Assembly: GCF_051622035.1 (NCBI RefSeq)
Contig: NC_135356.1
Coordinates: forward strand, 29,426,290-29,490,289
From: Arctopsyche grandis
Lineage: Eukaryota > Arthropoda > Insecta > Trichoptera > Hydropsychidae
Direction: 5' to 3'
DNA: 64,000 nt
A program made the position numbers and the translations under genes. The notes beneath the pieces were generated by a model that ran no database searches, was not told the origin of the DNA, and worked only from the letters and a program-made list of their open reading frames with translations. Every line of letters starts with the position of its first letter. Within the stretch, counting starts at the first letter, position 1. Shown in pieces: positions 53,990 to 64,000 of this stretch.

Positions 53990-54187
53990 TGGTGATTATT
54001 GGTCACAAAGCGCTCGTCCAAAAGTCACTAAAATCTCTATAACGGAACATCTGGCAGCCGAAAAGTCCATCATACTAACGATAACTATCATACTAACGTG
54101 AACTCGAGTGCAAAATATTCCGTATTCGCGATTTTCATGGCAAAAATTGTCTTTTGGGCACTGGTGATGTGATTAATAATCCAATTA
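53990..54187. mobile_element. CTCGAG palindromic MITE, subfamily I, full copy, opposite orientation
   Basis: GGTGATTATTGGTCACAAAG CGCTCGTCCAAAAGTCACTA, ACATCTGGCAGCCGAAAAGT CC, GTGAACTCGAGTGCAAAATA TTCCG, CAAAAATTGTCTTTTGGGCA and GTGATTAATAATCCAATTACC. It includes the internal duplication CTAACGATAACTATCATACT also present at 51630. Confidence 0.8.
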
Positions 54188-54189
54188 CC

Positions 54190-55660
54190 TTACGCTCGTA
54201 CGTTTTTTGGCAGTGTTTTAGCTGTGACGTACATATGTATGTCGAATCGAAACGATTATTATTATAGTATGGCGAGCGTTATCTTACACAGATACACAGA
54301 CAGAAAGAATAGCGATATTACATATGTATGTATATGATATGAAGTTTTGTTTGGTCAAAAATTATTAATAATAATTTATTAAACCAGCAGCTTTAAAAAA
54401 TAACTGGATTTATTATGTTGACTAATATATGCACTGTTTTTATCTCAAGATGGCATATTTTATTTCACAATTCCCAGTGGAAAAAGTGTTGTTTTTTTCT
54501 TCTCTGGAAAAATGTTGTCAATTTAGTACATAATGCTTTTACAATTATTGTTCACTAGTAAAATTAATATATTTATATGTTCAGTGTGAATTGTTAGTGT
54601 ATAAACTAACTAGTCAATGTATGTATATGCTACAGTCAAAGTGTATTTTCAGTTGTAATATATTTCAACTGGCGTTTTAGGTGATTCATATTCGAATACA
54701 ATTCAACTAGTAAATAATATCTCTACAAGTGCAAATACACTTTCAACAATGTGCGCCAGTTATAATATAACAGTTGAGTTTAAACAGCTCAGATTGCTTT
54801 TATGAAGGGTTTAGAATTCAATATTCGATGTTACGAATAAAGGTAATGAGTACTTTATTACGATAGCTCTAAGAATATGTTCAAAACAAAGATGTGACTT
54901 TTTAACTCAATTTATTAGTCGAATGAAGTTTTCACGAAAATCTTAACGGGATTTGAATTCAAGCAAAATTGAAACTACAAGACTTTAAAAATAGATACAC
55001 CCATACCTGTAAAAATTAACTTTAAGAATAAAACAAACTACTAGATTCTTTCTAAACTAATGTCGCACTTTTCCTAAAAGCAATGCTCGATGTTTAAGTT
55101 GGTGAGCCTACAGAAAGTCAATTAAGTATGAATATAAAAATGTATTTTTAGCTAAATCATATCTACATTCTATTCAAGTTGCACACGCTACGAAATATTC
55201 TTCTTTGACTATTTAATTATGTATGTATATGATCACAATAAGTTATAAAAAAAGCTGTATAAAGAGAGGTACAGACGGTATGGGTGTATTTAAATTAACT
55301 TGCTAAAATTTATATACCAGAAAATAACGAAAACCGGAACTGAACTGATATATTTTTTTTTGCCGAACTTCAATCTAAACCAAAACGAATAAAATAACGG
55401 TTCCGGTCCATTGATAAAAGTTCTAACAATACATATTAAATGTCAATTCAAATTACTACGTTCAAAGTAAAAATTTCCTGTCTTTAATGTGAAGAAAAAC
55501 TGTTGTCAACATGGTTGTTGGTAAGCATTTTGCAATCAGTTTCAAAAGTAGGCTTGTATTAAATATACGAAATTGAAATAAATTAAAAACATAATTATGT
55601 CACAATTCAAACATGCATAGTACTTTATTTGTGCCCTGATATTATTCACAACAAGAAATA
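54190..55660. repeat. Mostly featureless; holds a fragment related to 56890-57510
   Basis: CCTGTAAAAATTAACTTTAA GAATAAAACAAACTACT at 55012 parallels 57480-57515. GAAAACCGGAACTGAACTGA TATATTTTTTTTT near 55331 parallels 56960-56990. These are probably pieces of the same hAT-derived repeat. No gene was seen. Confidence 0.5.
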
Positions 55661-55664
55661 GAGA

Positions 55665-56179
55665 TCATTTTCCTTTGTAAGTGGTGTAACTGTAATTGCT
55701 AACGAGAACTGGAATATGATAATGTTGACCGGCTTCACATTCGAATATTATCTGCAACAAACCAAACGTAATATTTAAAATTAGCATTCAGAAATACAAC
55801 TTTACAGTGTTTATATGAAGTGCCGCTTATCGAAAAATTGAGTTATCTATTTTAACGTTTGACTTATTATTTTATGTTTTTTTTTTTGGTATAACCAAAC
55901 TGTTCATAATAAGTATATGAAATTAGTACATACGTCGACAGTTGGAAATATCGTATGTTGCTGTTTGGATCTGAAGTAGTCGCCGATTTGAAATATAAAT
56001 TTATAAGTCCCTTTTGTAAATCTGTCCTCCGTTATGAATGAGGCACACCGACCGTCGGATCCTGTGATGCCTTTATTGATGAATTGCCATTCTTTGGTGT
56101 CGCTCAACCTGTACAGGGACACGTTGACTCCGTATCCAGCTTCACCATTTGCCGTGTCGAGGACATGGGTCGATATCAT
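55665..56179 (-). CDS. 5-hydroxyisourate hydrolase (transthyretin-like), uric acid degradation
   Basis: Two exons on the - strand: 56179-55934 and 55751-55665. Donor GAC|GTATGT, acceptor TTGCAG|ATAATA; 333 nt, 110 codons plus stop. Begins MISTHVLDTANGEAGYGVNV, the family's opening strand with the catalytic His of ISTHVLDT. Next come the Arg in TGSDGRC and then FPTVD. Exon 2 supplies QHYHIPVLVSNYSYTTYKG, with the catalytic His and the usual Y(R/K)G end. The enzyme opens 5-hydroxyisourate, the product of urate oxidase, towards allantoin. Length equals the core enzyme (about 110-120). The exon is open upstream of the ATG to the acceptor TTTTCAG at 56200, so an additional N-terminal exon is possible. 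The last residues YKGK differ from the peroxisomal-type SRGS ending, so the location is uncertain. Confidence 0.94.
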
Positions 56180-56889
56180 CTTTGATATTCTAATTTTTTC
56201 TGAAAATTGTCAATCAAATCACATTAATATTAATCTAAATACGAAGTTAAACGAAAACATTAATAGATACGGTTTCAATCTTGAATTACATATTCAATAT
56301 TGAAACTTGATTTATGTACTCATAGGAAAATGAGCACATAAATTTAACATTGTTGTAGAGGAAAACATTTTTAATTTAATTTACATACAATTGAAATTTC
56401 TATAAAATGAAAAAATATATATATTATGTGTAATAATCGCGTGAATGAATATTTTATAAATAATAAATAGATTTATAACAAAATTCTTTACCAACCGGTT
56501 TGACGTCACAACGTGGTACGGCAACAACCTATTCAAGACTAAATGTTGTTTGTCACATGTTAGGAATTTCATTTTGAAAAGTAGTTTCATATCGCTCGCA
56601 CTTCGGTATAATTTGCTTGTAAAAAAGAGATGAATAATCATTTATCAGTCGCAAGCAGTTTGTTTGTTGTTCATATCAACATAGATATCTCCGAGTTTAT
56701 AAATCAATTATGAAAGTGTAGTGACATCTATATAATAACATTAAAAGTAATTAAACATCTGTTAACATAGACGTCTACATATGCTTATTAATGATAAAAA
56801 ATTGGGTAAATGTTTGTATTTATTTTCATAGATGGCAGTAAAATATATGTTAAGAAATGGCAGAAATTTTATTAAAATTTTTTATTTGG

Positions 56890-57515
56890 TTTTATACAAT
56901 TCAACAGTGACCCGAACCGAAAACCAAAAACCGGATTAACCGTTATTTTTTCCGGAACGAAAACCGAAACCGAACCGATATTTTTTTTCGGTTCAGTAAA
57001 ATGTGTGTATATACTTTGGGAATGATAGAATTAATGGACAAACTAACAGGAATGTACATATATTAAAAATATGTTTTTGAAACTTTTAGAAAAATACAAT
57101 ATCAAACAAATTTACTTTGTCACAATAGATAATGGAGCTAATATAATCGAATTTGTCGACTTGTTAGAAACCGAAATAGAGGAAGAAAACCAGAATATTA
57201 ATTATGAAAGATATAATGAAGCAAATATGCTACCTTCCATTGAGAATTGTTCTTTCCCTCAACTCATCGGAATAAAATGAGTGGCACATACTTTACAATT
57301 AGCAATCAAAGATTTTATTAATGATTTCGATTTAAATACAGTTATATGTGAAGCTCGCGAGCTGTCAATGGACTCATTATATATCATAGATATCAATGAA
57401 CACATTATGCATACATTGGCATCAGAAGTGCGCGATTCAAACACCTGTGTACGGAAAAGCAAGAGTTAATACACCCACACATGTAAAAATTAATTTCTAG
57501 AATAAAACAAACCAC
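56890..57515 (+). mobile_element. hAT transposase remnant
   Basis: Frames at 57071-57280 and 57281-57469 together read QIYFVTIDNGANIIEFVDLL and then, across one in-frame TGA, VAHTLQLAIKDFINDF. That is the TDNGANM...CAAHTLQLA core of hAT transposases. Upstream is a GAACCGAAAACC-rich stretch (56900-56990). No clear ends or target duplication were found. Confidence 0.78.
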
Positions 57516-57858
57516 TCAGTGGCGGACTGGGACTGAAATCAGTGCTTGCCAGGAGTCAAAGGGGGCCCACCCAGGGTTAAAAAAATTTGTCCTCCCCCCC
57601 CCCCCATATAACAAAATTTTCTTCTTTCCATCACAATAAAATTCAAGGGTAAAAAGTAAATAAAATTTTCAAAAATGGGAATAAATAAATTTACATTTAC
57701 ATTTACAAAATTACATTTAGGTACTAGAAAAATGGCAAAAGCAAAATATATCCATAAATTATATGGTATATTTCGTTTTAACCCTTTTCCTAGGTAAATA
57801 TAATGAATCATAAAAGAATGCGGCATAAAAGCGGCTTTTACTTTCGATAGAAAAAAAT

Positions 57859-59344
57859 CAGGGACGTTATTTCAGCTTTTTCTTGGGGGGGGCAGGCAAA
57901 GATTGGTCAAATTGAATTTTTTTTCAAAAAATCTTTTTTATATCGGAATAAAAATGGAAAATATTATGTGCATACACCTTCTTGAGTTATAAAATATGAA
58001 AAAAATAAGCTTATTTTTGAAAAAATAATTAAAAAAATATATAAAAGTCAAAAAAGTGCCGCAGACGAAAATTTTTTTCCAAAAATCTTCAACAAAACTC
58101 GACCATCAAACTGTCACTAAAAAACTATCAATTAACTTAATTTCTACCGACTGCTTTTTCACTTTATCCATTTACGTAATTATATGTACATACGTAATAA
58201 CAATAAAAAATGTTTTGTGATCATGCAAAAATTCGAACTCAGAATCGATCACTGATCACGTTTACATAATATAGAAAAATGTGTGTCGTTCTGTGTGTCT
58301 GAGTGTGTGTTTCTGTGTCTCTTTTTATTATTTTATATATGTATGTACATATATGTATATATAAAATTATTTTTATCTCAACCGGAAGTAGTACTTTTAC
58401 CCTATAAGATCGTGGTATTTTTATGTTTTTCTCGGAAACTTTTCGTACTGACATTTCATATCTAGGATTATAAACCTAATGCCAAGTTACATATAATATT
58501 TTGTAAACACCCGTTAACCGAAAGTGACATTTTACTCCTGTTGGCAGTTTACCGGATTTTTCTTCCACTTAATTAATTTAATCGACCCTTTAAATATGTG
58601 TGCTTTTCACGATTTCATGTATAATTCCTTCTATCAATATGATGAAAATATAATTAAATTTAATTAACCAGTGGGATTTTTTCCTCTTACAAAAGTCAAA
58701 AATGTTTTTTTACCACACCCCTGAACGTATCAAGCTGAAAATTTATATTTGTATTCTTTATGTACCAAATTTGATAAGGTTTTGGTCAGAAAGCAATTTT
58801 ATTAAATAACTAAAACTATTTTTGGACCGAATTCGTTACATATGAAGTTTAAATCCATCTCATTCGTTGTTTTGTGAGAGAATGGACGTCTGCAAATAAA
58901 ATAAAAATACGAGAAATAAAATCATTTGTGATTGAACCGATTCAGTAAAATATTAATTTAAAACCTTTCTTGAAAACAAAAAATATACGAACTTTCGGAA
59001 AAATAAACGTTATACATCTGTTTTTGAGACAAAATAAAGTAAAGGGGACCTTTCTAACGATTCGCTCCACAGGATGAACAATTTCTAAGACTTTTACCCA
59101 AGGCATACCACTTAAAGACCAAAATATACTTGCTTCGAAATAATAAAATCTTTTTTTTTCAAAGCACATAGCGATTATTTTATTAGTTACCTAAAAGTGA
59201 CATACATAAGAAATAAACGTATCATTCATAGATCCATCGTATCTCATTAATCATTAAATTCATAATATTTTCTAAATTCACACTATTCCTTAATTTAGGG
59301 GGGGTGAGTGCCCCCCTATGCCCCCCCCCCAAATTACGTCCCTG
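57859..59344. mobile_element. Possible DNA element with CAGGGACGTNATTT ends
   Basis: CAGGGACGTTATTTCAG at 57859 is inverted at 59331-59344, AAATTACGTCCCTG. The 8 bp outside (AAAAAAAT, AAAACGAT) agree at six positions. Both ends run into G/C homopolymers (GGGGGGGG at 57885, CCCCCCCCCC at 59321). The interior carries the second copy of the repeat seen at 110-530. No transposase ORF was recognised. Confidence 0.5.
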
Positions 59345-59644
59345 AAAACGATGCATAATATTTTCAATTAATGTTAATCGAAAATCGGGATTTTGGAGAG
59401 GGGGCCCCTATCCTATATTTCTATATACATGGATGTGTCTAAATTAGGAATATATTTTATATTTGGAAACTGTTGTTAAATTGTATATTTAAATCTTACT
59501 ATATCGTCGAAGTATAATCAAATGTTATTTTGAAAGTATGAAGTAAATTTAAATCGAAGGTTGATGATGAATCGTTCTATCAAAATTGTTTTAAGCAATT
59601 CAGTTTATATTATTCACGGAAATTTGTTTATTCACATTTTTATT

Positions 59645-61797
59645 ACAGTAGGTAATTGTTACATAGGTATATACAATGTATGTACATAAAGCTTATATAC
59701 AAGCTTGAGCTTTCTTTTTACGTTTTTTATTTTTTTTAGTTTGATGTATTTGGAATTGAGACGTTGTCCTTTTGTATTTCGTATAGTGACCGTTCGTTCT
59801 CGTTCCAGCAGTCAGGTACATGTACAGCTTTTCTTCTTCTTCTTCTTCTTCTTCTATGTAATGCCGAATCCGTATTCGGACGTGGGCGACTATCATGGGC
59901 AGACATCGTTTATGGCCCGTGCGAGTCCCATCCATGACCTGATCTAAATTTAGGAGCCATGAGAGCTTCTTTCTCCCAAGCCACCGTTTGCCTTCTATGA
60001 TTGGGGCCGCGATTAATGTGGCTAAAGTATTCCATCTTACGGCGCTTCACCGTGTCAAGAAGCTCTCTCTTTTTATGAAGAAGCTGGAGGACTCCTTCCA
60101 CGACATCTTTAGCACCGGTAACACCACATTTCAAAGGACTCTATCCTGTTTATGGATGCCACTAACAGCGTCCACGTTTCGCATCCATACAGCAACACCG
60201 ACCAAACATACGAGTGCAGGACTCTTGAGCGCAATTTCGTAGACAACCTTCGACAACACAAAACATTTTTCATGCTGCCGAAGACATTTCTTGCTATTTC
60301 GATCCTTCTTCTTATCTCCATTGCTCCTAGGTATTTGCATTGTTCGACCTGTTCAATCATTTGCCCGCGCACACTAAGGTTTAATGGATCCATCTTTTCT
60401 TTACATATGACCATTGATTTTGGGTCTTTGGATCTTTTTTTTTTATTTTTGGCCTTTTTGATTGCATTTTCAACCTCCGATTGTAATACACTCAGACTTG
60501 ATGTTTGAAATCCTTCCCATATTTCTGGTTCAGTACGTTGTCTCTATTTCATGGCATTTTTCTTCCAAGTACTTCTCTTTCGCTTCTTTTATCTTTTTGC
60601 GAATCAAGCGGTGGATAACTTTATATCGAGCGTTGTTTGTATTTTTAAGTGTTCTTCGGCGGTCCATTAAGTCTAGAATTTCTTTCGTCATCCATTCATG
60701 TTTTTTTGTTAAATTGGTATCTTTGACTAATATTTCCTTACTAGGTTCATCGATAGCCTTTTTAATATGTCTTCTGTCATTGTATTGTAATCTAAATTTT
60801 TCATTCCGTTGTTAATATTACGAGCAAGGTTTTTTGACGTCTCTGGCATATTAAGTAGTTCAAGATTTAAGCGCTTATTCCTTTTTTCCTTTTTTTATGT
60901 ACATATATTTTTTTTTGGGCGCAACTTTATTTTTGCTCCCAATAAGCAATGATCTGAATTAGCATCCGCTCCAGGGTACGTTTTCACCGCATGTATAGCG
61001 TTGCGAAATCTTTTATTTATAATATTGTTACGTACGCCGCGGATTAAGCGAATAGAATCCCAGAGACTATGTGACCGTTCAAGGGTTATCTGTTAACGGA
61101 TTAACTAAGTGCTTGCGCTTAGGACCAACGGATATCTGTTAACGGATTAACTAAGTGCTTGCACTTACTTCCAGGATTATATTTGGACTCTAAGTGCATT
61201 TAGGCTAAACAATGACCGTTATTAGTCCTTTCTCAGAATCGGTACGGGGAGACCCAATGTCGTGGGAATACATATCCGAATACGTGACTATACAATAGGT
61301 AAACAGATAAGACATCCTGAGAGATCTACCCTTTATAAGGCGGCACGTAGGCGATATCAGGTCATTCTGGACTGAGCACTGCGAGTGCTTGTATATCCTT
61401 AATCATCAATAAATGCTGTGAAACGACGGTTGGCCTTTTACTTGGATCCTCCACCCACCCGTACGCAACAATATGTAATATAATCAATTTGGTTACGAAT
61501 TATCCTGTCATTGTAACCGTCTTGTGGTGACTTCCACGTATATAATCTCCGTTTAGGAAGATCGAACCACGTATTCGTTACGATAAGATTGTTTTCTTGG
61601 CAAAATGCGATTAAACGGTCTCCTCTTTCATTCAAATTTCCCAGTGACATCTGTTCAAATTTCCCAGTGACATGTTTCCTACCTTCGCATTGAAGTCACC
61701 CAATATACATAAAATTTCCTGTTTTTTAATATGAGTTGTTGCCTCTTTCAAATTTTCATAGAATTTTTCAATTTGTTCTTCGTTAGCGTCGGCTGTA
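59645..61797 (-). mobile_element. RTE-like LINE, second lineage, RT core deleted
   Basis: Read on the - strand: EN domain with [14 protein letters not shown] (61700 region), NTWFDLPKRRLYTWKSPQD, then IDYIT, the solo-LTR insertion, and its continuation INKRFRNAIHAVKTYPGADA NSDHCLLG (SDH catalytic box, about 60930-61020). Next comes the linker KKHEWMTKEILDLMDRRR (60700 region), then directly the RT C-terminus QCKYLGAM .. [10 protein letters not shown] (60110-60420) and a final piece to 59910. RT motifs A-C are deleted near 60420. On the + strand TTCTTCTTCTTCTTCTTC at 59832 marks a (GAA)n tail. Dead. Confidence 0.85.
61026..61470. mobile_element. Solo LTR of an LTR retrotransposon
   Basis: Starts TGTTACGTACGCC and ends GTACGCAACA (short inverted ends TGTT..AACA type). 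It is flanked by the 4-bp duplication ATAT (61022-61025, 61471-61474), as in Gypsy/Ty3-like integration. It has CTTTATAAGGC (TATA-like, 61331) and AATAAATG (polyA signal-like, 61408). The 37-bp phrase around ATCTGTTAACGGATTAACTA is present twice in tandem (61088-61170). It interrupts the EN domain of the surrounding LINE. Confidence 0.85.
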
Positions 61798-61802
61798 GGC
61801 GC

Positions 61803-61805
<3 letters not shown>

Positions 61806-61886
<81 letters not shown>

Positions 61887-61899
61887 TATATATATATAA

Positions 61900-61970
<71 letters not shown>
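61806..61970. repeat. (TA)n microsatellite joining two different LINEs
   Basis: About 165 bp of TA with a few ATAA interruptions (61879, 61897, 61907). One RTE lineage ends on its right and the EN domain of a second lineage begins on its left. Confidence 0.96.
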
Positions 61971-61971
<1 letters not shown>

Positions 61972-61974
<3 letters not shown>

Positions 61975-64000
61975 CCTAATTTCGTTCACCCATCTTCCTT
62001 GCGGTCTTCCTTTTACTCTTTTGCCTTCTCTCGGGTACCATTCAAGCACTTCTTTTGTCCACCTTTCGTCCATCCTCCTAGCTACGTGACCCGCCCATTG
62101 CCATTTCAATCTCTTCACTCTATCCACTATGTCCACTACCCTCGTCATACTTCTCACCCACGTGTTCCGCTTTCTGTCTTTCCTCGTTATGCCAAGCATA
62201 CAGCGTTCCATACTTCTTTGAGTGCATTGGATTTTATTTATCATCTTGGCGTTCAGTGTCCAAGTTTCACATCCATACGTCATCACTGGCAAAACGCATT
62301 GATCAAAGATCCTTTTCTTCAGACAGAGTGGCATTTTTGATTTAAAAACAGCATTCATCCGTCCAAATGCACTCCATCCTAATTTCATACGTCTCTTTAT
62401 CTCTTCATCTTTACTACCAGACATGTCAATTATTTGACCTAAATATAAATAATTATTTACTACTTCTACTGGTTTATCATCTAAGGGGATGCTATCAGGC
62501 ATGCAATAACTATTGAACATTAGTTTAGTCTTATCTACGTTAATTTTTAATCCTACTTTTCTACTTTCCCTGTCCAGCTGTGTTAGTCTGATAAGTAGGT
62601 CATCTGAATCACGAGCTACTAAAACTATATCGTCTGCGAACCGAAGGTGACTCAAGAAGCGACCATTGATGCTTACTCCGGCTGTATCCCAATCCAAGTT
62701 CCTGAAAACTCCCTCAAGCACCGCATTGAATAACTTGGGCGAGATTGTATCTCCTTGTCTTACTCCTTTTCCTATGCTAAATCTATCTGTACCTGAAACA
62801 ATTTTAACCGAAGCTGTGGCATTCTTATATATTGCAGCTAACAGTCCCACATAGGGTTCCGGCACTCCCTGTGTTTGTAGAGCGTTAAGAACTGCATTAC
62901 GATTAACTGTATCAAAGGCTTTCTCATAATCGACGAAACCTAGGCACAATGGCCGTTGATATTCGTTGGCGCGCTCGATTAGTTCGCCAACTACTTGGAG
63001 GTGGTCCATTGTGCTGAAATTTGCCCTAAATCCTGCCTGTTCTATAGGTTGGTTCTCGTCGAGGATATTCTTCAGCCTTTCTGTAATAACCTTCGTGAAG
63101 AGCTTGTAGACCGCTGAAAGTAAACTAATGGGTCGGTAGTTCTTGATATCGCTTTTGTCGCCTTTTTTGTGTATTAAAATGATAGTTGCGTTATTCCATC
63201 CTTCTGGTATAGCTTGGTTCTGGATGCATTTGCTGAAAAGCCTAGCTAAGATATTAATTAGGGGGGGGGGGGGGGGCCGCCAAATTTTAGTAAGTCAATG
63301 GGAATATTATCTTCCCCTGGGGTTCTACCGTTCTTTGCAGTTTTTAGCGCGGCCTCTACTTCGCTAGGCAATACTGCAGGAACCCTTTGGCCGTGTGTCG
63401 ATTCCGGAGCGGGAAATTGACCGTTGTTGTTCTCGTAAAGTTTTGCATAGAACGTATAAACTCTGTCTATGATCTCTTCTCTATTCCTAATTATTACTCC
63501 GCTCTCTGATCTGATTGCGATCATTTGGTTTTTGCCTAAGAAAAGATCTTGTTTGCACTTTTTCAGGCTACGGTTATTCTTAATGGTATTTTCTATTAGC
63601 TTGCTGTTAAAATCCCTGACATCCCTGACTATTCTCTTCTTAATTTCCTTATTTACTAGATTGTATTCTTGCTTATTATTATCCCTATCTAACTTCCTTT
63701 TATGCTTAATTAGATTTTTGGTTTCGTCTGAAATTTTGCTTAGCTTAATCTGCTTCCTGGGTCCAACTAATTTCTTACCTGTTGAGGTTAGAACCGAATT
63801 AATTACAGTGTTCAATTCCTCGATGTCTGCTTCTGGGTTTAATTTCCCGTATCGATTTCCAAGTTCGAGTTCGAATTCCTTTTTCCTAGACCTTAGTTGA
63901 GCGAAATCTGGAGAGTTACTGCATCCTTTTATTAATTTCCTACGTTCGCAATTTATATTAATGGCCATCTTGGCACGGACTAATCTGTGATCGCTACCTA
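61972..64000 (-). mobile_element. RTE LINE, longest copy, cut by the window edge, with a poly-C frameshift
   Basis: Read on the - strand from the edge: SDHRLVRAKM (end of the APE endonuclease, SDH box), a Lys-rich linker (RRKLIKGCSNSPDFAQL .. KKRIVRDVRDFNSKLIENTI), VEAALKTAKNGRTPGEDNIP (RT motif 0/1), then GG and a run of 16 C (63261-63276 as G on +) that breaks the frame. After it the other frame goes on: [82 protein letters not shown] and [10 protein letters not shown], to NEIRK, where the (TA)n array replaces the last 35 residues. Very close to 27476-28846. Apart from the C run it is open, so it is young. Confidence 0.92.

Noticed and set aside
56381..56641. 86-codon - strand ORF considered as an upstream coding exon of the hydroxyisourate hydrolase
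   Set aside because: Its candidate donor (TTG|GTAAAG) is in phase 0, but the downstream exon needs another phase, so joining gives a stop.
61999..62340. + strand ORFs inside RTE copies (also 6079-6453, 28376-28777, 63469-63900)
   Set aside because: They are antisense shadows of reverse transcriptase coding sequence.

Overview
The window is eukaryotic nuclear DNA from an insect. It is AT-rich, has split genes with GT-AG introns, and contains four recognisable insect-type genes among a dense population of transposable elements. A moth is plausible from the mix of RTE-type LINEs, hAT and piggyBac relatives, but I cannot fix the order from sequence alone. There are no operons, rRNA genes, free-standing tRNA genes or CRISPR arrays.

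Host genes: (1) the 3' part of a membrane-anchored peptidoglycan recognition protein (PGRP), + strand, four exons in 1221-4142, whose catalytic zinc-site residues appear to be lost; (2) a complete six-exon CRAL-TRIO lipid-binding protein (317 codons), - strand, 25657 down to 9080, with transposon-filled introns; (3) a complete four-exon zinc-type medium-chain dehydrogenase/reductase (384 codons), - strand, 36788 down to 32303; (4) a two-exon 5-hydroxyisourate hydrolase of the uric acid pathway (110 codons), - strand, 56179 down to 55665. All exon joins were worked out by hand from splice sites and reading phase, and all sums are whole codons. The genes look functionally unrelated: immunity, lipid transport, redox metabolism and urate breakdown.

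Most of the rest is mobile DNA. RTE-type LINE fragments lie at about 1.5, 6-7.2, 9.6-11.2, 27-29.6, 38.8-39.0, 49.5-50.0 and 59.7-64.0 kb. Two hAT elements with recognisable transposase remnants have 8-bp target duplications (20012-21145, 40901-42311). A piggyBac relative is flanked by TTAA (44119-45627). A nest of at least two DNA elements plus a LINE tail sits in intron 1 of the CRAL-TRIO gene. A solo LTR with a 4-bp duplication interrupts a LINE endonuclease (61026-61470).

Several families of short palindromic (MITE or foldback) elements are repeated across the window, as are a long tRNA-headed SINE family and a 21-bp minisatellite arranged as inverted arrays at two places. Pure (TA)n arrays of about 70-220 bp occur five times, and three of them lie exactly at junctions between LINE fragments. 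I saw no convincing new multi-gene system. The most novel material is the set of palindromic repeat families and the (TA)n-bridged LINE chimeras.
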